Positions 27,279-35,709 of a stretch of DNA of 64,000 bases are shown here, piece by piece. The notes below the pieces were generated by a model, which saw only the letters and a program-made list of their open reading frames with translations, was not told the DNA's origin and ran no database searches. The stretch is from Pseudomonas putida (GTDB lineage: Bacteria; Pseudomonadota; Gammaproteobacteria; Pseudomonadales; Pseudomonadaceae). The position numbers and the translations under genes were made by a program. Each line of letters starts with the position of its first letter. Position 1 is the stretch's first letter. Location: assembly GCF_028682175.1 (NCBI RefSeq), contig NZ_JANHKS010000012.1:78236-142235 (forward strand), read 5' to 3'.

Positions 27279-27959
27279 ATGAAGAAGAATAATCGTGAGG
27301 GCAAACCCTCAAAGAAGCCCTCCAGGTTCGATGAGTATGTAGCTGCCCGGTCTGCTCAGATTGAGAAGATGCTCCAACAGGCTTTGCGGTACGTAGATGC
27401 TCAAAAGTACGGCAACGTTACTGACTATTGCAAAGCCTTGGCAGCTGTCATCTCGGATGTGCGCGAGGCTAAAGCCGGGGATCCCACTACGCCTTTTTAC
27501 AACAAACGAGTGCGCAAATTCAGCTACATCACGCTGCTGCGTAATGATGACTATAGGCGCATGGTCGACGCGACTTTCCATCAGAGCCGCGAGGCGCTTG
27601 AGCAACCCGAAATGGTTTCAGAAGAGGCATTGCTGAAGATTTCAAGTCTCAACGCTCAGATCAATTTGTTGAAAGACAGGCTAAGCAGCATCAAAACGGG
27701 GGATCAGTCGAATGCGTTGGTGGATGCAAACGCCCAGGAGACCATCAGAAAGCTAAGTCTGTATCTAAACACGACGCTCGCGGTCTACCGCACAATGCGC
27801 GAACAGTTCAAAGGAGTGGCTAAGATATTTGACGTTCCGGCGAAAGACATTCCTGGGCTTTGGAGCTCCTATGGTTTGATCGCGGATAAAGAAGCGTTAC
27901 ATGAAATCGAGGATGGGCGGAAATTCCTGAGTCAGCTGCCCAGAACCGACGACGCTTAA
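27279..27959 (+). CDS. gmtX: Small third trio protein, GmtX type
   Basis: A 226-residue, mostly helical protein. It has a Lys-rich N-terminus, a basic central part (NKRVRKFSYITLLRNDDYRR) and a heptad-like coiled coil (SLNAQINLLKDRLSSIKTG). No enzyme motif is visible. It follows the two recombinases by 12 bases. Its position and size correspond to GmtX of GMT islands and are similar in arrangement to TnpC of Tn554-type elements. It is likely an accessory DNA-binding or orientation factor for recombination. Confidence 0.7.
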   Translation: MKKNNREGKPSKKPSRFDEYVAARSAQIEKMLQQALRYVDAQKYGNVTDYCKALAAVISDVREAKAGDPTTPFYNKRVRKFSYITLLRNDDYRRMVDATFHQSREALEQPEMVSEEALLKISSLNAQINLLKDRLSSIKTGDQSNALVDANAQETIRKLSLYLNTTLAVYRTMREQFKGVAKIFDVPAKDIPGLWSSYGLIADKEALHEIEDGRKFLSQLPRTDDA

Positions 27960-27990
27960 GTCGTCGGCATATACCAGCCAGGAGGAAATT

Positions 27991-28014
27991 GCGCCTGGCT
28001 GCTCGACCAGGCGC
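27991..28014 (+). terminator. Hairpin after the trio operon
   Basis: GCGCCTGG pairs with CCAGGCGC around an 8-base loop, 32 bases after the gmtX stop. There is no proper T-run, so it is a weak terminator or 3'-end stabiliser. Confidence 0.45.
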
Positions 28015-28087
28015 CTGTCGGGCTCCTGTCCAGTCATTGGTAGCTTCTTCATCATGAGCCCTACCAACCTTCCGATGGAGCGAAACA

Positions 28088-28330
28088 ATGAACAGCACCA
28101 CGTCTGGCCAACCTCGCCAGTTGAACCTTGAAAAACTCGCCGCGCTCATCCGTAAAATGCGCGAGGTCTTTCGGTGGTCACAAGAGACCTTGGCCGAACT
28201 CACGGTCTTGAACGTGCGGACTGCGCAGCGCGTCGAGCACGCCAAGTCGGCGAGTTTCGACATCCTAAATCTCAGAGCACTCGCGACCCAGACACCAATC
28301 ACCATCGCGCCGAGCACAAACCATGCTTGA
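28088..28330 (+). CDS. Truncated XRE-type helix-turn-helix protein
   Basis: An 80-residue frame whose first 60 residues match the N-terminal XRE domain common in Pseudomonas (LAALIRKMREVFRWSQETLA, NVRTAQRVEHAKSASFDIL). The usual continuation (RALARAFEFED and further domain) is missing; the frame ends in an unrelated short tail. It is probably a decayed or truncated regulator. Confidence 0.55.
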   Translation: MNSTTSGQPRQLNLEKLAALIRKMREVFRWSQETLAELTVLNVRTAQRVEHAKSASFDILNLRALATQTPITIAPSTNHA

Positions 28331-28703
28331 TTTGTCGGATGGCTGGGATCTCGGGGATGTTGAATGGGTATGGGCTACTGTTGCCGCGTGCTACAGCAAA
28401 AAGCAGGTTCATGCCTGGATAACTCGAACCGTGACGAGCCACAAAATTGACTTGGGCTGCTTTTCGTTTGAAGCGGTGTCGGACTGTAACGGGCGTGGTG
28501 ATTACCCACGCGGCATAATGAAGATCTTGATGCGCGTGTTGCGCCCGATGGGTGTGGCCGCCAAAAATGCCGCTCAGGACGCGTTCTATATTCAAACGCC
28601 GGTGTGGTACCACCTGACCACGGCAGCGTTAGGTTTGTGTCCACCTACGCTTGTGCCACCACATCTACGAGACACAAAATTTGCGCTGGATCTTGGCATC
28701 TAA
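28323..28703 (+). CDS. Uncharacterised small protein
   Basis: A 126-residue frame starting at an ATG that overlaps the end of the truncated XRE frame by eight bases. Composition is protein-like with several Trp, Cys and Tyr (DVEWVWATVAACYSKKQVHAW), but no domain was recognised. It lies in a degenerate stretch after the trio and could be a chance frame. Confidence 0.35.
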   Translation: MLDLSDGWDLGDVEWVWATVAACYSKKQVHAWITRTVTSHKIDLGCFSFEAVSDCNGRGDYPRGIMKILMRVLRPMGVAAKNAAQDAFYIQTPVWYHLTTAALGLCPPTLVPPHLRDTKFALDLGI

Positions 28704-28729
28704 GCTAAAGCTCCCCCTAGTTTGAGGCC

Positions 28730-28908
28730 CCACCCTCGTCCTGCTTTTGGCCGCAGAGATCCACGGCACGGATGCGGGCGTCAGGGCTGCAGCAAAGAAT
28801 GTGGCCAAAAAACTCCCTCGCAGTCAGCGCGAACTGATCTACCTGGTCATCGAGAGCAAGCAGCCACTCGAAATGGTCTGGCAAATCGCGCTGAACCTCG
28901 ACCCCTGA
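28730..28908 (+). pseudogene. Start-less copy of the 64-residue gene at 32472
   Basis: This stretch encodes TLVLLLAAEIHGTDAGVRAA and continues to KQPLEMVWQIALNLDP, nearly the same as the protein at 32472-32666. The matching DNA begins abruptly at CCACCCTCGTCC. The first five codons are missing and an in-frame TGA lies just upstream, with no ATG/GTG/TTG at the right place. With the intact copy it forms a direct repeat of about 180 bases, with high identity, on both sides of the helicase module. Confidence 0.75.
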
Positions 28909-29201
28909 TTCTGTAGGCTCCCGTGGGGTTCTCGCAGGAGGAGATCACTGAGATGCTTATCCAAATGGCTGTGTGTGTGTGTGCAGAACTCCTCGCTTCG
29001 CTCGATCGCTGCGGGGTGAAGTTACTTTCGCTGGCCTGTGCAAGTAGCTGAAAGGCATATCTGACAACCTTCTCTCAGCAAGGCGATACGGTCTACCAAC
29101 AGGGCCGATAAATAAGCTCGGTCAGGTATGGACGCATTCTTGCTGAACGGGTAGTTTTAGCAATAGCATCGTGCCATCAACAACGATCATAAGGACAGAT
29201 C
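28909..29201. other. Intergenic region before the helicase module
   Basis: About 290 bases with a short TG microsatellite at about 28970-28982 and no gene. AAGGA just before 29202 is the ribosome site of the next gene. Base composition becomes clearly more AT-rich toward that gene. Confidence 0.5.
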
Positions 29202-30050
29202 ATGGAATGGTTGACCCCCGGGTCAGAAATACCGGTTCGGCAAGGAGACATATTAATCTGCCGTGACCAACAAACCGGTAGCATCGAATCGACTTTTCTC
29301 GTTATTACTGCCGACTGCGATATCAGTAAGGAAAAATTCGGAGCCCAGCTAGCTGGTTTGAAGGTCATAACCCATGATCAATATCTCAGAGAGATATGGG
29401 GTGAAAAAAAACTATTAAAAATAATTGGTGATGAAAAAGCAAAGCTACATTCACAAATTGTGAAATGGCATTCGATTCTGATCGAAGCGAAAAGCAGTTT
29501 AACAGAAGATGCCACACTAGCTTGGCTTTTGAGGGACGGCCCCCAATCCGTCGCCAATGAACTTAATGTGAAGGAGGATCGTAAAGAGCGCTTTATAAAC
29601 TCACTCACACCCTCTTACGAAGCCTTTAGAAAGTTGGAGAAAGAGGCTAGCCTTTCCGACTTGGAAAAATATATAGTATTCAAATCCCTCAGCGGGGGGA
29701 TATCTGTTAATGAAGTTATCGCTACCACTGTAAGCTCCGCACAGAAAGAGTCATTGCCGGATGACGCTTTTTTTTTGCCTGAGATCCCTGAGCGCCCTGG
29801 ACATAGCGCAGTAATTCTGCTCAGAGAAATCATCGGGCTAGATCCTAATATGATTCGTTTAAAGGCTCCTGACGCGACACTTAACTTACACCTATTACGA
29901 ATTGCTCGCCTGAAGCCAGAAATAAAATATGCAGTATCTCAAGCGTTTGGATCATTATACTCCAAGATAGGTATGTCAGTTGAATATGAGACCAGACGAA
30001 AGACAGCGATCAATGGACTGACAGGTGAAGGATGGAAAACTGAATGCTAA
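29202..30050 (+). CDS. Uncharacterised partner protein of the helicase module
   Basis: A 282-residue protein of low GC. The N-terminal part is beta-rich and has VRQGDILICRDQQ and FLVITADCDISKEKFG, a pattern (GDI...[TS]xxCDI) shared by several uncharacterised bacterial proteins. The rest is helical, with two lysine-rich helices. ATG 29202 has AAGGA seven bases upstream. Its last seven bases overlap the helicase start, so the two products are made together and probably act together. No catalytic site was identified. Confidence 0.7.
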   Translation: MEWLTPGSEIPVRQGDILICRDQQTGSIESTFLVITADCDISKEKFGAQLAGLKVITHDQYLREIWGEKKLLKIIGDEKAKLHSQIVKWHSILIEAKSSLTEDATLAWLLRDGPQSVANELNVKEDRKERFINSLTPSYEAFRKLEKEASLSDLEKYIVFKSLSGGISVNEVIATTVSSAQKESLPDDAFFLPEIPERPGHSAVILLREIIGLDPNMIRLKAPDATLNLHLLRIARLKPEIKYAVSQAFGSLYSKIGMSVEYETRRKTAINGLTGEGWKTEC

Positions 30051-32296
30051 CTTTAACTATTGATGAGAAATCGCTATTTGCGATATGCGCCGGGCAGTTT
30101 GACATAGGTGTTTTTTCCACGAACCTGGAATTGCCAACTTCCACCGACACGCACAAGTGCGTAACATTTAGCAATCATGGGTACATCTTATCAACCGCAT
30201 TCCAACCTCAGGACGCACTTCTCACTATATCGTTGGCCTCAGAGGGGCCTTTGACGTGCATGACAAGTGAGGTTCGAGAGGAAGCGCTTGGGAGGCTAAT
30301 TCGGTGCACGACCAGAATAATAACAGGCAGAACACGATCGATTCCGCCTAAGTGGAGACCGTTCCATCACAAAAGTTTGCTAGTATTTCAAGCAGATAGG
30401 CAAATTCGCAAGGATGAAGGTGGGAAGACCAACGCGGGCCGAATAATACTCGAACACGCTAACAATCATGTATTCGCATTTCAATTAGACTTAGAAAACA
30501 CAAAAAAACTAGCCGAGATAGTACCTCCTCGCGAAATTTGGCACGCAGCGCTGGATGGAGTTCCTGGTGCGTTGGCGGAAGAGGTTGAGATCAAGCAACA
30601 ACGCTTAGCCAAAAATGAGGTCGAACTGGATGCCGCACTTCCAAATGTCACAAGAGACTTTCTAACAGCTGAAGAATGGTATGACCGAAGACTGACACTG
30701 GCTCAGAGAAAGTTTGTTGACCATCCGCTGACTAATAGCGTTCGCCTGGTCGGGCCCGCAGGGACGGGCAAAACGCTCGCGATGGCTATAAAGTGCATTA
30801 AAGAACTCAAGAAAAGCCTTGCGGACGGGCAACCCAAACGAGCTCTGTTTTTAACAAACGCCTACGACACCGCCCAGACAGTTGAGGAATTGATCCAAGA
30901 GTTGGAACCTGGCCTTGGAATTGAGCTGCTCGCATCAGACAAACCAGCTTTAATGGTAAATACGCTTTACTCGCTAGCTGATATGCAAATGCGGTATGAC
31001 CTAAACGGCTTAACCCCTGTATCAATTGACGGATATGAAGGAAAAAGCTTCCAGGCGGATGTTCTCAACGACGTGATTAGAGAATACAAATCTGGAAATT
31101 GGATAGCATACAAATCAGGGTGTAGCACCCCATTCATAAAATATATTGAAGCTCCTGAGGACTCAATGGAGCGCCGTTTCTTTTTATGGGAAGTGCTAAA
31201 CGAGTTTGCTTGCGTTTTAGATGCCGAAGGAGTTAAAAGCGGAAGCGATCGGCGCGCGACCTATCTGAGCGAGAAACGAAAAGCGTGGATGATGGTTCTA
31301 AACTCTAAAGAAGAGCGGGACGTCATGCTGAACCTCTATGACGCCTTTCGACTAAAGCTCAGAGAGATGAAAGCAATTGGATCGGATCAGATGATTACTG
31401 ATTTCCTGAACCATCTGGATAGTTTCCGTTGGGAAGCCACTCGCGAGGAGGATGGCTACGATCTAATATTTGTGGACGAACTGCATTTATTTAATCGCCA
31501 GGAGCGGATGGTGTTCCGAAATCTTATGCGTTCGTCAAGCGCTGCTCCCTCAGTATTTATGGCATATGATGCGAAGCAATCTCCAAGGGACACTTTCCTA
31601 AAGCTTCCCAGCATTGAGACCAAACAGCTTGATTTATGGAGAGATGCAAAACTTGGCAACGTTGAGAAGATCGAGCTCGTGGACGTATTCCGTTATACTC
31701 CTCAGATAGCAGAGGCGCTTTCACGAATCGATGCATCTTTCCCTGGGCAAAATCTTGATGACGATTGGCCACAATACACAGGCATATCCAAGACCGATGA
31801 TGGGCCTGTGCCTATCATTTGCAATATGCCATCAACAAACGCTGTATATCGGGACGTATTCGTCCGTGCACGAAACAAGCAACGCGAGCTAGGGAAGTCA
31901 GGCCGAGTTGCAATCTTGTGCGCAAGCAATGAACTCTTCGGTAAGTATCTTCAGTACTCTGCCTTCAGGGAAAATTTTGTTACCATATCGTCACGCGACG
32001 ATGCCATGGCCACAATAAAAGGCACCAGAAAGTTTATCTTCAGCATGCCTGAGTATGTTGCAGGATTGCAGTTTGATACTGTATACCTAATCGAAGCAAA
32101 CAAAGATGAAGTTCCTGAAGGTGCTTACGCAGCTGCGGCACAAAGAAAATTCGTATCACAGATTTATCTCGGCGCAAGCCGTGCTGAGCGAATTCTGGAA
32201 ATTTACTCAACCGAGGAGCATGGCGGAATATCCCCCGTCCTCTCCCAAGCAGTGTTAAGCGGCGCACTCCGCCAGGTTGAAATTCAGGATCTTTAA
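30044..32296 (+). CDS. Superfamily 1 (UvrD/DUF2075-like) helicase
   Basis: A 750-residue helicase. After about 210 N-terminal residues of unknown fold come motif I VGPAGTGKTLAMA, motif II YDLIFVDELHLF, a motif III-like region VFMAYDAKQSPRD, motif IV-like VDVFRYTPQIAEAL, and C-terminal VAGLQFDTVYLIEANKDE and LGASRAERILEIYS (motifs V-VI). It overlaps its 282-residue partner by seven bases. The pair is AT-rich compared with neighbours and bounded by a direct repeat, suggesting recent entry as a cassette. A defence role is inferred from location and from the similarity to other helicase-plus-partner systems. Confidence 0.8.
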   Translation: MLTLTIDEKSLFAICAGQFDIGVFSTNLELPTSTDTHKCVTFSNHGYILSTAFQPQDALLTISLASEGPLTCMTSEVREEALGRLIRCTTRIITGRTRSIPPKWRPFHHKSLLVFQADRQIRKDEGGKTNAGRIILEHANNHVFAFQLDLENTKKLAEIVPPREIWHAALDGVPGALAEEVEIKQQRLAKNEVELDAALPNVTRDFLTAEEWYDRRLTLAQRKFVDHPLTNSVRLVGPAGTGKTLAMAIKCIKELKKSLADGQPKRALFLTNAYDTAQTVEELIQELEPGLGIELLASDKPALMVNTLYSLADMQMRYDLNGLTPVSIDGYEGKSFQADVLNDVIREYKSGNWIAYKSGCSTPFIKYIEAPEDSMERRFFLWEVLNEFACVLDAEGVKSGSDRRATYLSEKRKAWMMVLNSKEERDVMLNLYDAFRLKLREMKAIGSDQMITDFLNHLDSFRWEATREEDGYDLIFVDELHLFNRQERMVFRNLMRSSSAAPSVFMAYDAKQSPRDTFLKLPSIETKQLDLWRDAKLGNVEKIELVDVFRYTPQIAEALSRIDASFPGQNLDDDWPQYTGISKTDDGPVPIICNMPSTNAVYRDVFVRARNKQRELGKSGRVAILCASNELFGKYLQYSAFRENFVTISSRDDAMATIKGTRKFIFSMPEYVAGLQFDTVYLIEANKDEVPEGAYAAAAQRKFVSQIYLGASRAERILEIYSTEEHGGISPVLSQAVLSGALRQVEIQDL

Positions 32297-32471
32297 CCCA
32301 GTGGACGCTTAGCCTGAGCGAGCGATACGGATAGTTGCTTGCTCAGGCAAATCACCAATAATAGTCATCATACATTCTCTTCAACCTAAGTTGACCGCAA
32401 ATACATTAAAGCAAGAATCCTACACCGCTTAAAAAGCCCATCCAGATGCTAGCCAGTACCCAGAACCCACC

Positions 32472-32666
32472 ATGAATCTCACCCATGCCACCCTCGTCCT
32501 GCTTTTAGCCTCGAAGATCCATGGCACAGATGCCGGCGTCAGGGCCGCAGCCAAGAATGTGGTCAAAAAACTTCCTCGCAGTCAGCGCGACCTCGTCTAC
32601 TTTGTAATCGACAGTAAGCAGCCACTCGAAATGGTCAGGCAGATAGCGCTGAACCTCGACGCCTGA
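32472..32666 (+). CDS. Small helical protein, intact copy
   Basis: A 64-residue protein, MNLTHATLVLLLASKIHG followed by AAAKNVVKKLPRSQRDLVYF. It has a hydrophobic N-terminal helix and a basic middle, with no known domain. A start-less copy lies at 28730-28908, showing selection for or recent duplication of this segment. It may be an accessory or orphan Pseudomonas island gene. Confidence 0.6.
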   Translation: MNLTHATLVLLLASKIHGTDAGVRAAAKNVVKKLPRSQRDLVYFVIDSKQPLEMVRQIALNLDA

Positions 32667-33427
32667 CAAACCTGCTGACTGGCTAGACCGGAGACCCGAT
32701 CAGATCGCTGATCGGCTACGTCGACGGCAAGGTGAATGAGTTGGCCAATCCTGTCGACCTCAACAAGCGGCATCTTTTGCCATCGTTACCGCCCCCCTTA
32801 CTTAGCATTTCCGACCCGAACGACGCAGATTGAGCAACCTGTCATCCCAATTTTTCAAAGGCGGAACCAGCTGAAGACCTATCCATCAATGGTGTATGGA
32901 CAGGAGGATCTCTAGATGATGACGGCGAATGAGGATCTGATTGAGTGGAACACCCACTGGCGCGTCTCAGCGGGGGTGGTCGTCTGCCGAACGTGTCAGG
33001 CCCGGCAGCACGAGTCAGATCGCAGTGCGCAATTCGAACATTCTGCGGGATGCGGTTATTCAGGGCAAAAGCGAGCACCCTAGGACGACCTAGACGCGAT
33101 TTGCCGTCGCTTTGAACACAAAACGTAGACGGGTTTCCTCAAAATAGGTTTGCCTCCATGCGTTGGCTTCCGCTGCCCATGGCTAGTCCAACCCTATCCG
33201 AGAATCGATATTTCACCCCCTGAAAATGATTCGCCGCTCTGCCAATAGAATGCTGTAGGGTGGTACCCGTAGGTTCCCTCCTGGGCTCGCCCCTCCAGAC
33301 CGACGCTTAATTCAGACTTTCTCTAAAAGCGTCTACTCGACCTCTGGCCCCGTCACGCTGGGCACTCCGCAACATCCGCGCACCTTCATATGCAAGGGCT
33401 ACCAACGTGATTGCAGACTGGGCAGGC
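32667..33427. other. Gene-poor stretch
   Basis: About 760 bases in which no credible gene was found. Several short frames exist on both strands without ribosome sites. Confidence 0.55.
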
Positions 33428-33817
33428 ATGCTTCCCATAAGCGGCGAAGTCGTCGTGGTTGAAGACAATGACGTCTTGAGGCAACTGATGGCAGATATCC
33501 TCATGGGTATGCGCGCCAAGGTAGTGCTTTTCGAACGGGCCGACGATGCGTTGATGCACGTCCTTGATAGCCATAGGCACTGCTCGCTGCTTCTCGCCGA
33601 ACACGGCGTGCCAGGTCAGATTCTTGGGCTCCAACTCGCTCGGATGTTCAGAAGCAAATGGCCGAAAATCCCAGTTATTTTGACCAGCGGCTACGAGCAA
33701 GAATCGTCCGATCTACCAGAGGGCGTTGTCTTCCTAATCAAGCCTTGGCCAGTAGGAAAGCTCGTGCAAACTATTGCGAGTTTACTTCAGCCAGGTATCG
33801 TCCCGATTCCCGTCTGA
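33428..33817 (+). CDS. Response-regulator receiver-like protein with Glu at the phospho-acceptor position
   Basis: About 129 residues from ATG 33428; a GTG at 33407 is an alternative. The receiver fold is visible: acidic pair in VVVVEDND, strand CSLLLAEHGVPG, then VILTSGYEQ and FLIKPWPV with the conserved Lys. The phospho-acceptor Asp normally in LLTD is Glu58 in LLAE, so the domain may be locked in an active-like state or be non-phosphorylated. There is no output domain. The next gene is an RsbT-like kinase 460 bases downstream. Confidence 0.7.
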   Translation: MLPISGEVVVVEDNDVLRQLMADILMGMRAKVVLFERADDALMHVLDSHRHCSLLLAEHGVPGQILGLQLARMFRSKWPKIPVILTSGYEQESSDLPEGVVFLIKPWPVGKLVQTIASLLQPGIVPIPV

Positions 33818-34276
33818 TCACCCAGATATGACAACGCCCTCGCTCGTCTGAGCTACCTCTTTGCCAAGTGGGTGCAGCGGCCACCCACCTCACCAGTGGA
33901 TAGGCATTCCTCGATATCGAGGGCATGACTCATACGCTGCATCCAACCCGAGCGCCACGGTTCAGCCAAACGCGCCTGCTGACAAGCTCCGCCGACTTCA
34001 GGGGTGGACGATTCTGACCACATAAAAAATATGGGACTTTTCTCTCGTCTTGCAGTCCGAATCTGCATAGAGGCCATGAGCCACCACCTTGATCGTGGTT
34101 ATTGGCGTAAACGACGCTCTCAGCACCTTTCATGATCGGCAAAATCTGGGGACTACTGACTCCAAAAACGAGCCAGCGTAAGTGCGCCTGTGGCTGCGCC
34201 CAGTAAACAAGTTTGCGAATGAATATCCAGTTGAGTTCTACGTGACGAATACCTGTAAGGAGTGAGCTACTTTTTC
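33818..34276. other. Intergenic region before rsbT
   Basis: About 460 bases without a recognisable gene. AGGAG at 34257-34261 is probably the ribosome site of the next gene, at an unusually long spacing. Confidence 0.5.
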
Positions 34277-34681
34277 ATGAAGGTACGCAGTAACGGCACC
34301 CAGCCCATCCAGTCCAAAGATGACGTTGTACGGGCTCGTCAGCATGCCAAGAGGCTCGCAGAGAGTTGCGAGATGCGCCTGATCGACCTGACGAAACTGG
34401 TCACCGCCGTCAGCGAGCTGGCTAGCAACACGATCGTTTATGGCAGGGGTGGGGACATGGACTGGCAGATCGTCGAAGACGGTATTCGCACAGGTGTTCG
34501 CCTTACGTTTCGAGACGACGGCCCGGGTATATCCAATGTCAAAATGGCTATGACAGATGGCTGGACGTCGGGTAATGGCATGGGTTTGGGCCTGACCGGT
34601 GCCAAACGGCTCGTCGATGACTTCGCTCTTGATACAAAGCCCGGTGCAGGCACGCGAGTAACGATTTGCAAGTGGACATGA
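34277..34681 (+). CDS. rsbT: RsbT-like anti-sigma regulatory serine kinase
   Basis: A 134-residue GHKL ATPase of the RsbT/RsbW type. The N box is AVSELASNTIVYGRGG, the G1 box FRDDGPGIS, the G2 box GNGMGLGLTGAKRLVDD and the end GTRVTICKW. Start ATG 34277 (MKVRSNGTQPI) matches family N-termini; GTG 34262 is possible. In the usual pathway RsbT phosphorylates RsbS/RsbR of the stressosome. Here no rsbR, rsbS or rsbU is nearby, so it is an orphan copy, perhaps acting with the receiver protein upstream. Confidence 0.82.
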   Translation: MKVRSNGTQPIQSKDDVVRARQHAKRLAESCEMRLIDLTKLVTAVSELASNTIVYGRGGDMDWQIVEDGIRTGVRLTFRDDGPGISNVKMAMTDGWTSGNGMGLGLTGAKRLVDDFALDTKPGAGTRVTICKWT

Positions 34682-34978
34682 CCGTCTTTGATTTCCAACG
34701 CGAGAAACTGCAACGTCCCTTACCCATGAGGTGGCAGTGGCGGGAAAAGCGCTAATCAGACGCACCCTAGGACTTCCAAAGTCCTCGGAGTGATATCTGA
34801 TCCAGTCATGAGGCGATCAATCCGCCAGACCAGTAAGCACCCGATTGCACCAGTCACTCTCCGAAGCGCGCGATAAGAAGCAACTACACCGAGTTGAGTA
34901 GAACCAAATCCTACAGCCCAAGTACTTTGGTGAAGCCGGGCTTCCGGCATTAACCACGGAAAATGGAGCAAAGACATA

Positions 34979-35401
34979 ATGACGCCGGTAACGGGCATCG
35001 ACCCTCGCATCACCACACCCGAAATGCAGACTGCATACCGCTACATGAATAAACTGAGCGGCCTCGCGAGCATGATTCTCGGGCTCATGTGGGCTTTGGC
35101 AAACGTGAAAGTCACACCATTCGCAGCTGAGGTCGCAGGTATCTGCTGCTTTGTCTACATCATGTACATCGGTCGTGATTACCGTCGGCAATACAAGGAA
35201 ATCGCCAAGGCATTCACTGGGCTTAACTGGATGCGTCTGGTGTTGAGCGCCTGGCCAACGCTCGTGGTCATTGTGATCGTATCGGGGCTGCTGTCGCGAA
35301 ACCTCAGCTGGCAGCAGATAGGCGAGTACAAAGAACACCTGCTTGCCCTGGCGGCTTTCCCACTGCTCCCCTGGCTCAAACAGTGCTGGAAAGGTCAGTA
35401 A
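34979..35401 (+). CDS. Small inner-membrane protein
   Basis: A 140-residue protein with about four hydrophobic segments: LSGLASMILGLMWALAN, AEVAGICCFVYIMYIG, VLSAWPTLVVIVIVSGLL and LLALAAFPLLPWLK. Basic residues between the second and third segments suggest a cytoplasmic loop. No family was recognised. It stands alone, 297 bases after rsbT; the intervening DNA and the 308 bases after it have no gene. Confidence 0.65.
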   Translation: MTPVTGIDPRITTPEMQTAYRYMNKLSGLASMILGLMWALANVKVTPFAAEVAGICCFVYIMYIGRDYRRQYKEIAKAFTGLNWMRLVLSAWPTLVVIVIVSGLLSRNLSWQQIGEYKEHLLALAAFPLLPWLKQCWKGQ

Positions 35402-35709
35402 GCACGATGCTGGCAGTCCAGACCTCACTTAAACAGGCCGGGCGGACTAGCAGACAGCATAAAAGCTGATTAAAGCTGCGCTGCAGCAAGGTCGAACAGG
35501 GATCGTTCGGCCTCCCCAGATCGCTACTGGCCAAGACCCTATCGCTTTATACGTCGCACCTGGAAGCCTTGCCCTAGAGCCTTCCCTCTGTACACTAGCC
35601 CCTACCCGCGCATCCCGTGGCGGCTCACTGGGCAGGTGCACATCTGAAGACAGCCTGCCGACTTTTGAAATCAAAGTTCCGCTCAGACAGAGTCGGATAA
35701 GGAATTCAT

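Noticed and set aside
22429..27959. GInt (ginABCD) or Tn554-type assignment
   Set aside because: GInts have four genes with three integrases. Here there are three genes, one of them giant, which fits the Gamma-Mobile-Trio better. Not excluded without a profile search.
28722..28916. Plus-strand 64-codon frame beginning MRPHPRPAFG
   Set aside because: It is the wrong frame across the start-less copy of the small gene; the true frame matches the protein at 32472.
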